Positions 49,153 through 59,715 of a stretch of DNA of 64,000 nucleotides are shown here, piece by piece. Source of the DNA: an uncultured Clostridia bacterium (lineage in GTDB: Bacteria > Bacillota > Clostridia > TANB77 > CAG-508); contig CAKPLZ010000003.1 in NCBI GenBank assembly GCA_934167835.1, positions 62,001-126,000 of the forward strand, written 5' to 3'. The notes below the pieces were generated by a model that worked only from the letters and a program-made list of their open reading frames with translations, searched no databases and was not told the DNA's origin. The translations under genes and the position numbers were made by a program. The first letter of the stretch is position 1. Every line of letters begins with the position of its first letter.

Positions 49153-50454
49153 ATGAATATAAAAGAAGTAATTGCCCATAAGAGGGACAAAAAAGTATTA
49201 AGCAAAGACGAAATAAACTATTTTATTACAGAATATGTAAAAGAAAATATAACTGATTATCAAGCTGCAGCATTGGTAATGGCAATATACTTAAATGGCA
49301 TGACAAAAGAAGAAACAACAGACCTTACTCTTGCTATGGCACATTCAGGGGAAATACTAGACTTATCAAAAATAGGCAAAACAGTGGTTGACAAACACTC
49401 AACAGGAGGAGTAGGAGATAAAATCACCATAGTATTAATGCCAATAATAGCATCACTTGGGATTCCAGTTGCAAAAATGTCAGGAAGAGGACTTGGCTTT
49501 ACAGGAGGCACAGTAGATAAACTAGAATCAATACCAGGATACAATACACAAGTTGAAATGGATGATTTTATTAAAAATGTACAAAAAATAGGAATAAGTG
49601 TAATAGGCCAAACATCTAATTTAGCACCAGCAGATAAAAAGTTATACTCATTAAGAGATGTTATAGCATGTGTTGATAATAAGCCACTTATAGCATCAAG
49701 TATAATGAGCAAAAAAATAGCAGCAGGTGCAGAAAAAATAGTGCTAGATGTAACAGTTGGAAGTGGAGCTTTCATGCAAACAAAAGAAGATGCAGTAGAA
49801 ATATCAAAAATGATGAAAGACATAGGAACTCTAGCTAATAGAGAAACAGTTTGCGTTCTTACAAATATGGATGAACCTGTTGGAAAAGCAATTGGAAACA
49901 TATTAGAAATAAAAGAAACAATAGAATGCCTAAAAGGCAATATTCCAGAAGATATTAAAGAAATAATACTAGGAATTGGAGCTCAAATAATATATTTAGC
50001 AGGAGAAGGAAACGATTTAGAAGAAAATAAAAAAAGAATATTAGAAAATATACAAAATGGAAAGGCTTATAAAAAATTCCTAGAACTTGTAGAAAATCAA
50101 AATGGAGATATAAGTTATATAGAAAATCCAGAAAAATTTGAAAAAGCTAAATACATATTGCCTGTATATAGCCCAAAAGACGGATATATACAAAAACTTA
50201 ATGCAAGAGAAATTGGCGAAACATCAGTAGATTTAGGAGCAGGAAGAGTAAAAAAAGAAGATGGAATAGACTACAGTGTTGGAATATGGCTAGAAAAGAA
50301 AATAGGAGACAAGGTTAAAGAAAACGAAATACTAGCATACATTCATGCAAATGACGAAATAAAAGGTAAAAAAGCAGTAGAAGAAGTGCAAAATGCATAT
50401 AAAATAGTTAATGAAGAAGTAAGTCCAGAAAAATATATAATAGATATAATTTAG
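49153..50454 (+). CDS. pdp: Pyrimidine-nucleoside phosphorylase
   Basis: This enzyme phosphorolyses uridine and thymidine for salvage. The 433-aa protein shows the thymidine/pyrimidine phosphorylase signature near 115 (KMSGRGLGFTGGTVDKLES), the phosphate-site KHSTGGVGDK (near 80) and SLRDV (near 165). It starts 12 bp after rnhB with GGGAGG. Confidence 0.92.
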   Translation: MNIKEVIAHKRDKKVLSKDEINYFITEYVKENITDYQAAALVMAIYLNGMTKEETTDLTLAMAHSGEILDLSKIGKTVVDKHSTGGVGDKITIVLMPIIASLGIPVAKMSGRGLGFTGGTVDKLESIPGYNTQVEMDDFIKNVQKIGISVIGQTSNLAPADKKLYSLRDVIACVDNKPLIASSIMSKKIAAGAEKIVLDVTVGSGAFMQTKEDAVEISKMMKDIGTLANRETVCVLTNMDEPVGKAIGNILEIKETIECLKGNIPEDIKEIILGIGAQIIYLAGEGNDLEENKKRILENIQNGKAYKKFLELVENQNGDISYIENPEKFEKAKYILPVYSPKDGYIQKLNAREIGETSVDLGAGRVKKEDGIDYSVGIWLEKKIGDKVKENEILAYIHANDEIKGKKAVEEVQNAYKIVNEEVSPEKYIIDII

Positions 50455-50467
50455 GAAGGAAACAACA

Positions 50468-52732
50468 ATGAATTTATTGGAAAATTTAAATGATAAACAA
50501 AAAGAAGCAGTATTAGCCACAGAAGGACCATGCCTTGTTATAGCAGGTGCAGGTAGTGGAAAAACAAAAGTTTTAACACATAAAATAGCATACTTAATAG
50601 AAGAAAAACAAATAAAGCCATGGAATATCTTAGCAATAACATTCACAAATAAAGCTGCAAATGAAATGAAAGAAAGAATAACAAACCTTATCGGGGAAAA
50701 TGCAAATGAAATGTGGATAGGAACATTTCACTCAATATGCATACGAATACTTAGAAAATATATAGATAGAATAGGATTTAATAGCGACTTTATAATATTT
50801 GATACATCAGACCAAAAGACACTAGCAAAGCAATGTATAAAATCTTTAAATTTAGATGATAAAATATTTACAGACAGAGGGGTAATATCAGAAATAAGCA
50901 ATGCAAAAAATGAAATGCTAACACCAATGCAATACAAACTAAGAACAAACAATGAAATGAGAAAAGAAAAAATTGCAGAAGTATATGATATGTATCAAAG
51001 AAAATTAAAAGAAAACAATGCACTAGATTTTGACGATATAATAAATTACACAATCCAAATACTAACAGAAAATCCAGATGCACTAGAATACTATTCAGAA
51101 AAATTCAAATATGTGTTAGTAGACGAATACCAAGATACAAATAAAGCGCAATTTACACTTATAACATTACTTTCAGGCAGATATGGAAACATTACAGTTG
51201 TAGGTGATAACGACCAAGGAATATACTCATTTAGAGGAGCAGACATAACAAACATATTAAACTTTGAGAAAGATTTCCCAGGCACAAAAATAATAAAATT
51301 AGAACAAAATTATAGGTCAACAAAAGCAATATTAGATGCAGCAAATGCAGTTATAAAACATAATGAAAAAAAATACGAAAAAAACTTGTGGACAGAAAAA
51401 GAAGGTGGAAAACTTCCTTGTATTGCGAGACTAGATAATGAGTATGAAGAAGCAAACTATATTGTAGAGCAAATAAATAGACTAAAAAGAGAAGAATATT
51501 ATAAATATTCAGATTTTACAGTATTATATAGAATGAATGCACAATCACGTAGTATAGAAGATATATTCAGAAGAGAAAATATTCCATATAAAATGATAGG
51601 TGGATTAAAATTCTATGAGCGTAAGGAAATTAAAGATACAATAGCATATTTAAGATTAATACATAATCAAGCAGATAATTTAAGTTTGCAAAGAATTATA
51701 AATGAGCCAAAAAGAGGAATAGGCTCAACAAGTATGGAAAAAATAGAAAGTATTGGAGCAGCTAACAATATTTCAATGTATAATGTTATTAAAAATGCTG
51801 AACAATATGGACTAAACAAAGTATTTTTAAACTCAAGAGAATTTATAAATACAATAGAAGATTTAGCAAGTAAAAAAGACAAAATGCTAATATCAGAATT
51901 AATTAAAGAAGTTTTAAATAAAACAGGATATACAAGAGCATTAGAACTAGAAAATACTGCGCAAGCAGAAAGCAGAATAGAAAACATAAATGAGTTTTTA
52001 ACAGTAGCAATGGAATTTGAAGAAGAAAATGCAGAAAATTCATTAGCAGAATTCTTGGAAAGCATAACCCTATCTAGTGATATTGATGGTATGGAAGAAA
52101 CAGATGACTCTGTAACTTTAATGACACTACACAGTGCCAAAGGACTAGAATTTCCAGTTGTTTTCCTAATAGGAATGGAAGAAGGCCTTTTCCCAAGCTA
52201 CAGGTCAATAGGTGAACAAAGGGAGCTTGAAGAAGAAAGAAGATTATGCTATGTTGGAATAACAAGAGCTAGAGAATATTTATTCTTAACATGTGCAAAA
52301 CAAAGAACAATCTTTGGTTCAACAACATTTAATAAAATCTCAAGATTTATTGAAGAAATTCCAAAAGAATTGCTAGAAGGTGCAGATGAATTAACAAAAC
52401 CAAAGAAAACTTTGGAAAAAACCGAATGGCAATATGGAAGCAAAGCTAAACAAGGAACATCTTTTGTGATTACGGGAAGCAGAATTCAAAGTGAACCAAG
52501 CTTTAGTTTTAGAACAGCAGAAACATTTTTAAATAATATTACAGCAAAAACAACAACAAATGTGAATTTGGACCAATATAAGACTGGTCAAACTATTTAT
52601 CACAAAAAGTTTGGAGAAGGCGTAATAACAGAAATATCACCAGAGGGAGACGACTTAAAATTAGATATAACATTTGAAAAAGTTGGACATAAGAGATTAA
52701 TGGCAAAATTTGCCGGATTAGAAATAAGATAA
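50468..52732 (+). CDS. pcrA: ATP-dependent DNA helicase PcrA (UvrD family)
   Basis: PcrA is the main superfamily-1 3'-5' helicase of Gram-positives, used in repair and rolling-circle replication. The 754-aa protein has motif Q and Walker A (VIAGAGSGKTKVL near 27), VDEYQDTNKAQ (near 219), GDNDQGIYSFRGA (near 246), LEQNYRS, TLMTLHSAKGLEFPVVFLIG (near 551) and the arginine finger YVGITRAR. The C-terminal Tudor-like domain that binds RNA polymerase is present (YKTGQTIYHKKFGEGVI). It starts 13 bp after pdp. Confidence 0.95.
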   Translation: MNLLENLNDKQKEAVLATEGPCLVIAGAGSGKTKVLTHKIAYLIEEKQIKPWNILAITFTNKAANEMKERITNLIGENANEMWIGTFHSICIRILRKYIDRIGFNSDFIIFDTSDQKTLAKQCIKSLNLDDKIFTDRGVISEISNAKNEMLTPMQYKLRTNNEMRKEKIAEVYDMYQRKLKENNALDFDDIINYTIQILTENPDALEYYSEKFKYVLVDEYQDTNKAQFTLITLLSGRYGNITVVGDNDQGIYSFRGADITNILNFEKDFPGTKIIKLEQNYRSTKAILDAANAVIKHNEKKYEKNLWTEKEGGKLPCIARLDNEYEEANYIVEQINRLKREEYYKYSDFTVLYRMNAQSRSIEDIFRRENIPYKMIGGLKFYERKEIKDTIAYLRLIHNQADNLSLQRIINEPKRGIGSTSMEKIESIGAANNISMYNVIKNAEQYGLNKVFLNSREFINTIEDLASKKDKMLISELIKEVLNKTGYTRALELENTAQAESRIENINEFLTVAMEFEEENAENSLAEFLESITLSSDIDGMEETDDSVTLMTLHSAKGLEFPVVFLIGMEEGLFPSYRSIGEQRELEEERRLCYVGITRAREYLFLTCAKQRTIFGSTTFNKISRFIEEIPKELLEGADELTKPKKTLEKTEWQYGSKAKQGTSFVITGSRIQSEPSFSFRTAETFLNNITAKTTTNVNLDQYKTGQTIYHKKFGEGVITEISPEGDDLKLDITFEKVGHKRLMAKFAGLEIR

Positions 52733-52739
52733 ATTCAAG

Positions 52740-52772
52740 CAAGATATGCAAAAATGCATATCTTGTTTTGCA
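52740..52772 (+). terminator. Terminator of the rnhB-pdp-pcrA run
   Basis: An 11-bp stem (52740-52750 with 52755-52765) is followed by TTTTGC. Confidence 0.75.
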
Positions 52773-52832
52773 TAAAAAAACAAAAAAAGTTAATAATACA
52801 TTCATAAAAAGTAAAGAAAGGATGAGAAAAAA

Positions 52833-53018
52833 ATGGCAAATTTAACTCAAGTGGAATTACAAAATTTGAGGCATTTAATTGGAGCAGAAGACACATCATA
52901 TCAAAAATTAAACACTTATGCTTCACAGTGCGTTGACCCACAAATAAAGCAAATGTTTACAAAAGCTGCTCAAGATTGCTTAAATACTAAGCAAAAATTG
53001 CTAACTTTTTTAAATTAG
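52833..53018 (+). CDS. Small spore-coat-related protein (61 aa)
   Basis: The ORF has AAGGATGAG upstream and encodes a helical protein (LTQVELQNLRHLIGAEDTSYQKL). It resembles small clostridial coat-associated proteins paired with CotF-like genes. It lies 12 bp before the CotF-like gene, so the two are an operon. Assignment rests mainly on this pairing. Confidence 0.65.
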   Translation: MANLTQVELQNLRHLIGAEDTSYQKLNTYASQCVDPQIKQMFTKAAQDCLNTKQKLLTFLN

Positions 53019-53030
53019 GAGGTATGGAAG

Positions 53031-53276
53031 ATGGAAGAAAAATATATGGTTAATGATATTTTGGAAAGCACAAAAGCGGGACTTACAACATACCAAGGTG
53101 TTATATCAGAAGCTGAAAATATTCAATTAAGACAAGCGATTCAAGATATAAGAAATAATGATGAATCATTTCAATATGAACTATTCAAAGTAGCAGAACT
53201 TAAAGGATATTACACACCAGCTGGAAAAGCTCCACAAACTGAAGTTGATAAAGTAAAAAACGAAGTATCACAATAA
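53031..53276 (+). CDS. CotF-family spore coat protein
   Basis: The 81-aa protein carries the CotF-type core: NDILESTKAGLTTYQGVISEAEN, then LRQAIQDIRNNDESFQYEL and a GYY motif. CotF proteins are small ferritin-like helical coat components. It is preceded by the 61-aa partner and followed by a hairpin. Length is typical for the clostridial short form. Confidence 0.82.
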   Translation: MEEKYMVNDILESTKAGLTTYQGVISEAENIQLRQAIQDIRNNDESFQYELFKVAELKGYYTPAGKAPQTEVDKVKNEVSQ

Positions 53277-53281
53277 AACAC

Positions 53282-53302
53282 AGGCGAGTACAATACTCGC
53301 CT
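53282..53302 (+). terminator. Hairpin after the coat protein genes
   Basis: A perfect 9-bp stem AGGCGAGTA with its complement and a 3-nt loop. There is no T-run, so it may be a processing or weak termination site. Confidence 0.5.
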
Positions 53303-53457
53303 AAGCAAAAGAAAACCGGAGAAAATGAGAGAAAAATAGAGAAAATAATAGTAAATTACTTAAAAACTAGAAAAAATATAAACATATAAAACTTGCCAAA
53401 ATAGACAAAAACAGGTAAAATAAACAAGATTGTAAGTTAATAATCAAAAAAGAAGAG

Positions 53458-54438
53458 GTGTTTATTATTTTAAAAAGTTTAAAAAACATATTCATACACG
53501 TTAGAAGCTCATTAAAATTTATTTTGATGATAGCAGTTGCAGTAATAATAATAATAGGAATCATTTCAATTTTTTATAAACCCACATATTCAGTTACTTT
53601 AAACGGCGAATTTGTAGGATACACTACAGATAAGAATGAATTACAAAAGAATATTAATGATTATATGAAGGGTGTTGAAACAGAGAATATAGCATTTAGA
53701 GATATAGAAACATTACCAGAATATTCTTTATGTTTTGTAAAGAAAGATAGCCCAGATAATAGTGAAGAAATTTTAGAAAAAGTAAAAAGCTTAGGAACAA
53801 CATATTATGAATATTATGCAATAATGTTAAAAGATGAAGAAAAATACTATGTTTCTAGTAAAGAAGAAGCAGAAGAAGTAATAGATACATTAAAGAAAAA
53901 GGATAGCAACAACATTAAAGATATTGCATATACTCAAATATATAACACAGAATCAACTGATTTTACAGATGAAGATACAATAGTTGCAGGGTTATATGAA
54001 AAGAAAAAAGTTTATACATATTCAGGCTCATATAAAATTGCTTCTTCAAAGGTTGATTTAGGAATAAGTTTAATAAAACCAATTTCATCTGGTTATACAA
54101 TAACATCAAGATTTGGAACAAGAAGTAGTGGAATGCACACAGGACTTGATATTGCAGCACCAAAAGGAACAGCAATACATGCAGCAGCATCTGGAACAGT
54201 AGTAGTATCAGGTGTATCAAGTACTGGTTATGGAAAATATATTATAATTTCACATGGAAATGGTGTTCAAACTCTATATGGGCATTGTAGTGCTTTATAT
54301 GTAAGTGAAGGAGATTATGTTGAACAAGGCAGTACAATAGCAGCAGTAGGGTCAACGGGAAATTCTTCTGGACCACATTTACATTTGGAAATTAGGATAA
54401 ATGGTTCAAGATATAATCCACAATATTATTTATATTAA
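53458..54438 (+). CDS. M23-family metallopeptidase, membrane-anchored
   Basis: This is a peptidoglycan hydrolase of the LytM/M23 family. The 326-aa protein has one N-terminal membrane segment (residues 20-41), an extracellular middle region and a C-terminal M23 domain with the zinc ligands HTGLDIAAPKG (near 223) and GPHLHLEI (near 304). It may act in growth or sporulation wall remodelling. The start is uncertain: a GTG at 53458 overlaps the only good binding site (AAGAAGAGG), so an ATT at 53464 or 53467 could be the real start. Confidence 0.85.
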   Translation: MFIILKSLKNIFIHVRSSLKFILMIAVAVIIIIGIISIFYKPTYSVTLNGEFVGYTTDKNELQKNINDYMKGVETENIAFRDIETLPEYSLCFVKKDSPDNSEEILEKVKSLGTTYYEYYAIMLKDEEKYYVSSKEEAEEVIDTLKKKDSNNIKDIAYTQIYNTESTDFTDEDTIVAGLYEKKKVYTYSGSYKIASSKVDLGISLIKPISSGYTITSRFGTRSSGMHTGLDIAAPKGTAIHAAASGTVVVSGVSSTGYGKYIIISHGNGVQTLYGHCSALYVSEGDYVEQGSTIAAVGSTGNSSGPHLHLEIRINGSRYNPQYYLY

Positions 54439-54446
54439 AAATAAAG

Positions 54447-54465
54447 GCGACTATTAAATAGTCGC
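54447..54465. terminator. Bidirectional terminator between M23 gene and mecA
   Basis: An 8-bp stem (54447-54454 with 54458-54465) with a 3-nt loop is followed by TATTTTTATG on the plus strand. It overlaps the mecA stop codon. Confidence 0.75.
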
Positions 54466-55093
54466 TATTTTTATGTCGTTAAAATATTTTAAACATGTTG
54501 AAATCGCGTCTTTTGGCATAATTACTTTTCCATATTCATAAAGCTTTCTTTCTACTAATGAGGCATCTTTTTCAATTGAGCCAAATTCAGAAATTGAGTA
54601 TGTAAAATTTTTCAAACTAGCCATATCAAGCCTTAAGCCTTTTACAACAAGGAAATATTGGCCTTGAAAGCAAATTAAACAAGAATTTTTAAGCTTTGTA
54701 ATATAAGGTGAAAGTGGACTTTGCGCAAAATATTTGCAAAATTCACAATAATTATCAAAAGTATCAAATTTATATATTAAAAGAGCTTTATTAGGCTTAA
54801 TATTTCTTCTCTTAATTTTTGGATATCCTGGCAGAGCTCCTTTTTCAGATTTTGTTCTAGTAATCGTAAAAATAAAATTGCCGGTCAGATGATGCAAGAG
54901 CCTCAATAATAAGCTTATAATCCGCTGTATTAAATCCAACTTCAGCATTTGCAGTATCTAACATATCTAGGAAAAATTCCTGAGACTCCAATGAGTTAGA
55001 CATAAAATCATGCACATTTATATTTTTGGATTTCAAATCATCTAAATTCAAAAAAATCCTAATTTTATTTTCATTCAATTTTTCAATACGCAT
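54454..55093 (-). CDS. mecA: MecA-family ClpC adaptor protein, one CGG +1 frameshift
   Basis: MecA delivers substrates to ClpCP. Read conventionally the gene stops after 78 aa and the rest lacks a start. Skipping the C of CGG at 54883-54881 joins IEALASSD to GNFIFTITRTKSEKG and gives 212 aa, a normal MecA length. The N-domain starts MRIEKLNENKIRIFL. The C-terminal domain, which binds and activates ClpC, follows an acidic/basic linker and contains ALLIYKFDTFDNYCEFC. In Bacillus MecA controls competence and affects sporulation timing. The ATG follows TGGAGG. Confidence 0.85.
54881..54883 (-). other. CGG +1 recoding site (mecA)
   Basis: The zero frame reads TCT GAC CGG CAA TTT and ends seven codons after CGG. 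Skipping the C gives TCT GAC GGC AAT TTT ATT, restoring the expected DGNFIFTITR stretch. Confidence 0.88.
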
Positions 55094-55260
55094 TAAATAA
55101 ATACCTCCAGATTGTTTTAATAATATAATTATATCACCATTTTCCTTAAAAATAAATGATTAAATAATGGAAAAAATGTAATTTATATATAATATTAAAA
55201 CATAGTAAAAATGTGATTTTAAAATTATAGCATATTTTTAATAAAAAACAAACATATATC

Positions 55261-55289
55261 TTGAAAAAAAATCCAATTGAATATATAAT
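55261..55289 (+). promoter_or_regulatory. Promoter of the DUF4321-radC-mreB-mreC run
   Basis: TTGAAA (55261-55266), a 17-bp spacer and TATAAT (55284-55289). Confidence 0.75.
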
Positions 55290-55319
55290 TATGTGGAAAA
55301 CAAAAGTAGGAGGAAATAT

Positions 55320-55577
55320 ATGGCTACAAGAGATAAAAATATTTGGGTATTAATTGTTTTTTTACTTGCTGGATTAGTCCTAGGAGGGCTTTTGGGTGAG
55401 TTTGCATCTAAGGTGGATTTTTTATGGTGGTTATCCTATGGAGATAGCTTTGGGCTTACTTCACCAGTTGAGTTGGATTTGCAAGTAATAACAATTACAT
55501 TCGGATTAAGATTTAGAATGAATGTTGCAAGTATAATAGGAATGGCGTTAGCAATATTTATTTATAGAAAAGTGTAG
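55320..55577 (+). CDS. DUF4321 membrane protein
   Basis: The 85-aa protein has two hydrophobic segments (residues 8-28 and 64-82) and the DUF4321 pattern: LLGEFASKVDFLWWLSYGDSFGL, then LDLQVITITFGLRFRMN. Its function is unknown. It commonly lies upstream of radC and mreB in Clostridia, as here. The ATG at 55320 follows AGGAGG at a good distance. Confidence 0.85.
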   Translation: MATRDKNIWVLIVFLLAGLVLGGLLGEFASKVDFLWWLSYGDSFGLTSPVELDLQVITITFGLRFRMNVASIIGMALAIFIYRKV

Positions 55578-55618
55578 AAAAAATATGTGGGGGTAAATTA
55601 AAGAGAAAGGAAACATAT

Positions 55619-57403
<1,785 letters not shown>

Positions 57404-57425
57404 TTTTTAAATACAGGAGGCTAAG

Positions 57426-58241
57426 ATGCATAAAAATCATAAAAGTGAGATAATAGGCATAATAGTAACAATAATAATACTTACAACATTAGTAATTATT
57501 AGCAATACAGACATTTCAAAATTTTCAAAAATAGATTCGATTGCAAATAAATTGGTTATGCCAATTCAAAATGGTTTAACATATTTAAAAAATAAAATCG
57601 CAAAAAATAATAGCTTTTTTGAAGATATAAATAACTTAAAAAAAGAAAATGAAGAGCTAAAAAATAAAAATGAAGAATTAATTAAAACAGTAAGCGAGCT
57701 TGGTATTATAAAGGCGGAAAACAAAACATTAAGAGAATATGCAAATTTATCTGACAAATATACAAAATACTCTACAGTGCCTGCATATATAATAGATAGA
57801 GACTCAAGTAATTTTAGTAGTACAATTGTAATAAATGTTGGAACAAAAGATGGCGTGGATAAAAATATGGCAGTTGTATCATGGCAGGGAGTAGTTGGTC
57901 ATGTAATATCAGCAACTGAAAATACAGCCAAAGTTCAACCCATAATAGATCCATCAAGTAGCATAAGTGCAATAATGAACATATCAAGGGATAATGTAAT
58001 AGTAAAAGGAGAATTGGGGGATAGTACAAAATTAAAGGCAACATATATAGGAGCAGAAGCAGACTTAGTGGTAAATGATGATGTTGAAACATCAGGCTTA
58101 GGAGGAATATATCCCAAAGGCTTAAAAATAGGTAAACTAGAAAAAATAGTAGAAGCATCGAATATTACAGAAAAATATGGTATAATTGAACCAGCTGTTG
58201 ATTTTTCTAAATTAGAAACAGTGTTGGTAATTGTAAAATGA
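57426..58241 (+). CDS. mreC: Rod-shape-determining protein MreC
   Basis: MreC links MreB to the wall-synthesis complex. The 271-aa protein has one N-terminal membrane segment (residues 9-27), a coiled coil (near 60-105) and the extracellular beta-barrel domains (SWQGVVGHVISATENTAKVQPIIDP near 155). It lies 22 bp after mreB behind AGGAGG. mreD, which usually follows, is absent and purB comes next. Confidence 0.92.
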   Translation: MHKNHKSEIIGIIVTIIILTTLVIISNTDISKFSKIDSIANKLVMPIQNGLTYLKNKIAKNNSFFEDINNLKKENEELKNKNEELIKTVSELGIIKAENKTLREYANLSDKYTKYSTVPAYIIDRDSSNFSSTIVINVGTKDGVDKNMAVVSWQGVVGHVISATENTAKVQPIIDPSSSISAIMNISRDNVIVKGELGDSTKLKATYIGAEADLVVNDDVETSGLGGIYPKGLKIGKLEKIVEASNITEKYGIIEPAVDFSKLETVLVIVK

Positions 58242-58256
58242 AAGGAATTGAATTAA

Positions 58257-59690
58257 ATGGAAAATGATATATATGTAACCCCGTTAAGTGGCAGATATGC
58301 AAGTAAAGAAATGAACAAATTATGGTCAAACAACACAAAATATTCAACATGGAGAAAATTGTGGGTAGCACTTGCTGAAACAGAAAAAGAATTAGGCTTA
58401 AATATCACACAAGAGCAAATAGATGAAATGAAAGCAAATGTTAGTAATATAGATTATGATGTTGTATCACAAAGAGAAAGAGAATGTAGACATGATGTTA
58501 TGGCACATGTATATGAGTTTGGAACAAAATGCCCAAATGCAAAACCAATAATACATTTAGGAGCAACATCTTGTTATGTAACAGATAATACAGATATTAT
58601 CATAATGAGAGAAGCATTAGGCTTAATAAAACAAAAATTAATTGTAGTAATAAACAACTTGAAAACTTTTGCAGACGCATATAAAGGCATTCCATGTTTA
58701 GGCTATACACATTTTCAGCCAGCACAATTAACAACTGTTGGAAAAAGAGCAACCCTATGGCTTCAAGATTTATTAGAAGATTTAACAGAACTTGAATTTG
58801 TAGAAAAAAACTTAAAATTACTAGGCTGCAAAGGCACAACAGGAACAAGTGAAAGCTTTATGAAACTATTTAAAGATGAAGAAAAAGTAAAACAAATAGA
58901 TACAAAAATTGCTCAAAAAATGGGATTCCAAAAAACTTTTGCAGTATCTGGCCAAACATATACAAGAAAAGTGGATTCAAGAGTTCTAAATTGCCTTGCA
59001 GGAATAGCAGAAAGTGCCTCAAAATTTGCAAATGACATGAGATTATTACAGCACGAAAAAGAATTAGAAGAACCGTTTGAAACGAAGCAAATAGGCTCAT
59101 CAGCAATGGCATATAAAAGAAATCCAATGAGAAGTGAAAGAATTAATTCATTGTCTAGACATGTAATAACATTAAGCACAGATACAAAAATTACAACAGC
59201 AACACAATGGCTAGAAAGAACATTAGATGATTCTGCCAATAAAAGAATATGTGTTCCAGAAAGTTTCTTGGCAGTTGATGGAATACTTAAAATATATGCA
59301 AACATCACATCTGGAATTGTAGTCTATGAAAACAGAATTAGAGCAAATATTATGGAAGAATTACCATTTATGGGAACAGAAGAAATACTTATGAATGCAG
59401 TACTAAAAGGTGGAGATAGACAAGAATTACATGAAAAAATTCGTGTATATTCAATGGAAGCTGCAAAGCAAGTAAAGGAATATGGAAAACCAAATGATTT
59501 AGTATCAAGAATTGCAGGAGATGCAAGTTTTGGACTAACAGAAGAAGAAATAATAAATATTTTAAAACCAGAACACTTATGTGGAAGAGCAAAAAATCAA
59601 GTTACAGATTTTATTGAGCAAGATGTAAATCCAATAATAGAAAAATATAAAAATTTATTAGAAAATGTAGATACGCATTTAGAAGTATAA
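58257..59690 (+). CDS. purB: Adenylosuccinate lyase
   Basis: PurB acts twice in purine synthesis, cleaving SAICAR and adenylosuccinate. The 477-aa protein is of the longer, eukaryote-like branch. It has TSCYVTDNTDI (near 103), GYTHFQPAQLTTVGKRA (near 146) and the fumarase/aspartase signature GSSAMAYKRNPMRSERI (near 281) with the mobile active-site serines. It starts 15 bp after mreC. Confidence 0.93.
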   Translation: MENDIYVTPLSGRYASKEMNKLWSNNTKYSTWRKLWVALAETEKELGLNITQEQIDEMKANVSNIDYDVVSQRERECRHDVMAHVYEFGTKCPNAKPIIHLGATSCYVTDNTDIIIMREALGLIKQKLIVVINNLKTFADAYKGIPCLGYTHFQPAQLTTVGKRATLWLQDLLEDLTELEFVEKNLKLLGCKGTTGTSESFMKLFKDEEKVKQIDTKIAQKMGFQKTFAVSGQTYTRKVDSRVLNCLAGIAESASKFANDMRLLQHEKELEEPFETKQIGSSAMAYKRNPMRSERINSLSRHVITLSTDTKITTATQWLERTLDDSANKRICVPESFLAVDGILKIYANITSGIVVYENRIRANIMEELPFMGTEEILMNAVLKGGDRQELHEKIRVYSMEAAKQVKEYGKPNDLVSRIAGDASFGLTEEEIINILKPEHLCGRAKNQVTDFIEQDVNPIIEKYKNLLENVDTHLEV

Positions 59691-59715
59691 AAAAATGGCC
59701 AAACTGGCCATTTTT
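59691..59715. terminator. Bidirectional terminator between purB and the 59715 gene
   Basis: An 11-bp perfect stem (59691-59701 with 59705-59715) with a 3-nt loop, having A-runs and T-runs on either side so that it works in both directions. Confidence 0.9.
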
